Origin: Rhodospirillales bacterium
GTDB lineage: Bacteria > Pseudomonadota > Alphaproteobacteria > Reyranellales > Reyranellaceae
NCBI GenBank assembly: GCA_013205335.1
Contig: JABMNB010000587.1
Span: 1-6,090, forward strand
Length of the DNA stretch: 6,090 nt
Direction of reading: 5' to 3'
In this document: positions 5,672 through 6,090 of the stretch, in pieces
Layout: every line of letters starts with the position of its first letter
Position numbering within the stretch: the stretch's first letter is position 1
Program-made: the position numbers and the translations under genes
The notes under the pieces: generated by a model
The model's input: the letters and a program-made list of their open reading frames with translations, nothing else
Databases searched by the model: none
Told to the model about the DNA's origin: nothing

Positions 5672-6090
5672 CAGCCGCGCTCCGGTTCGCCGATTGCCGG
5701 CAGGTCGCCCATTCCGGCCAGCACCTCGGCGACATGGCGCACCCGCACGGGGGAGCCTTCGCGCTGCAGCTTGCCCGCCATGTTCATCAGGCAGCCGAGA
5801 TCTCCGGCCAACAGCGTGTCGGCCCCGGTGGCCGCGATGTCGGCCGACTTCTCGCCGACCATGGCATTGGAAATCTCGGGATACTTCACGCAGAACGTGC
5901 CACCGAAGCCGCAGCAGACCTCGGGCGTCTTCATCTCGCGGAGCGTCAGACCCTGCACCGATCCCAGGAGATCGCGCGGCTGTTCCTTGACGCCGAGTTC
6001 GCGCAGACCCGAGCAGGAGTCGTGATAGGTGACGGCGCCGTCGTAGCGGGCGGCGACCTTCTCGACGCCCAGCACGTCCACCAGAAACGA
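5671..6090 (-). CDS. lutA: Lactate utilization protein A, C-terminal part (N-terminus beyond right edge)
   Basis: The last 139 residues of a cysteine-rich (CCG-domain, HdrB/GlpC-like) protein; full LutA/YkgE proteins are about 240 aa, so roughly the first 100 are missing. Numbering from the window edge, the second CCG module is visible: YHDSCSGLREL with C26, then CCGFGGTFCVKYPEIS with C59, C60 and C67, and DLGCLMNMAG with C100. These cysteines are the predicted iron-sulfur ligands of the electron-transfer subunit. The protein is the first visible gene of the lut operon. The reading frame is open to the edge of the window, so the GTG at 6079-6081 is internal and not a start. The stop overlaps the lutB ATG as TGATG. 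The operon promoter, and any regulator or permease gene, would lie further right. Confidence 0.93.
   Translation of the reverse strand, partial: SFLVDVLGVEKVAARYDGAVTYHDSCSGLRELGVKEQPRDLLGSVQGLTLREMKTPEVCCGFGGTFCVKYPEISNAMVGEKSADIAATGADTLLAGDLGCLMNMAGKLQREGSPVRVRHVAEVLAGMGDLPAIGEPERG

Noticed and set aside
3570..5735. Reading the lutC frame as one 721-aa protein
   Set aside because: The upstream portion overlaps lutB in another frame and has Arg/Ala/Pro-rich noise composition. LutC homology begins at the ATG at 4256, which has a strong ribosome binding site.
4487..6025. A 512-codon open frame on the plus strand, opposite lutB and lutA
   Set aside because: It lies wholly antisense to two well-recognised genes. 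Its His/Arg/Ala/Val-rich composition is typical of high-GC shadow frames, and I recognise no domain.

Overview
The window looks like ordinary chromosome from a high-GC alphaproteobacterium, probably Rhodospirillales or Reyranella-like. This rests on GC-rich codon use, a porin of the alphaproteobacterial type with an 'MKKLLLGSTAL...APAMAAD' signal peptide, and a DUF3576 lipoprotein gene next to leuS. The taxon is inferred from protein character, not from a marker gene. I see no mobile element, CRISPR array, tRNA or rRNA.

Layout. (1) Positions 1-932, minus strand: a DUF3576 lipoprotein gene, a strong intrinsic terminator, then the 5' end of leuS (leucyl-tRNA synthetase), which runs off the left edge. 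The short leuS leader contains a perfect 16-bp tandem duplication. (2) Positions 933-1331: a roughly 400-bp divergent intergenic region. It holds a good sigma70-type promoter facing the porin, a perfect TATAAT facing the lipoprotein gene, and a 9-bp inverted repeat ending in a T tract in the porin leader. (3) Positions 1332-2711, plus strand: an outer-membrane porin, followed by a GAAA-tetraloop terminator that probably serves both converging transcripts. (4) Positions 2788-6090, minus strand: a tightly packed operon read right to left, lutA (5' part outside the window), lutB, lutC, then a class I SAM methyltransferase-like gene. Every junction is a start/stop overlap (TGATG, ATGA, TGATG).

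How the genes work together. LutABC is the iron-sulfur/LUD-domain complex that oxidises L-lactate to pyruvate. The promoter, any regulator and any lactate permease would lie to the right, outside the window. The terminal methyltransferase-like gene is not a known part of the lactate pathway, and its coupling to lutC is the most unusual feature of the gene order. I found no convincing evidence of a wholly new system. The items worth a second look are this fourth cistron with its altered SAM motif, the inverted repeat in the porin leader, and the duplicated leuS leader.
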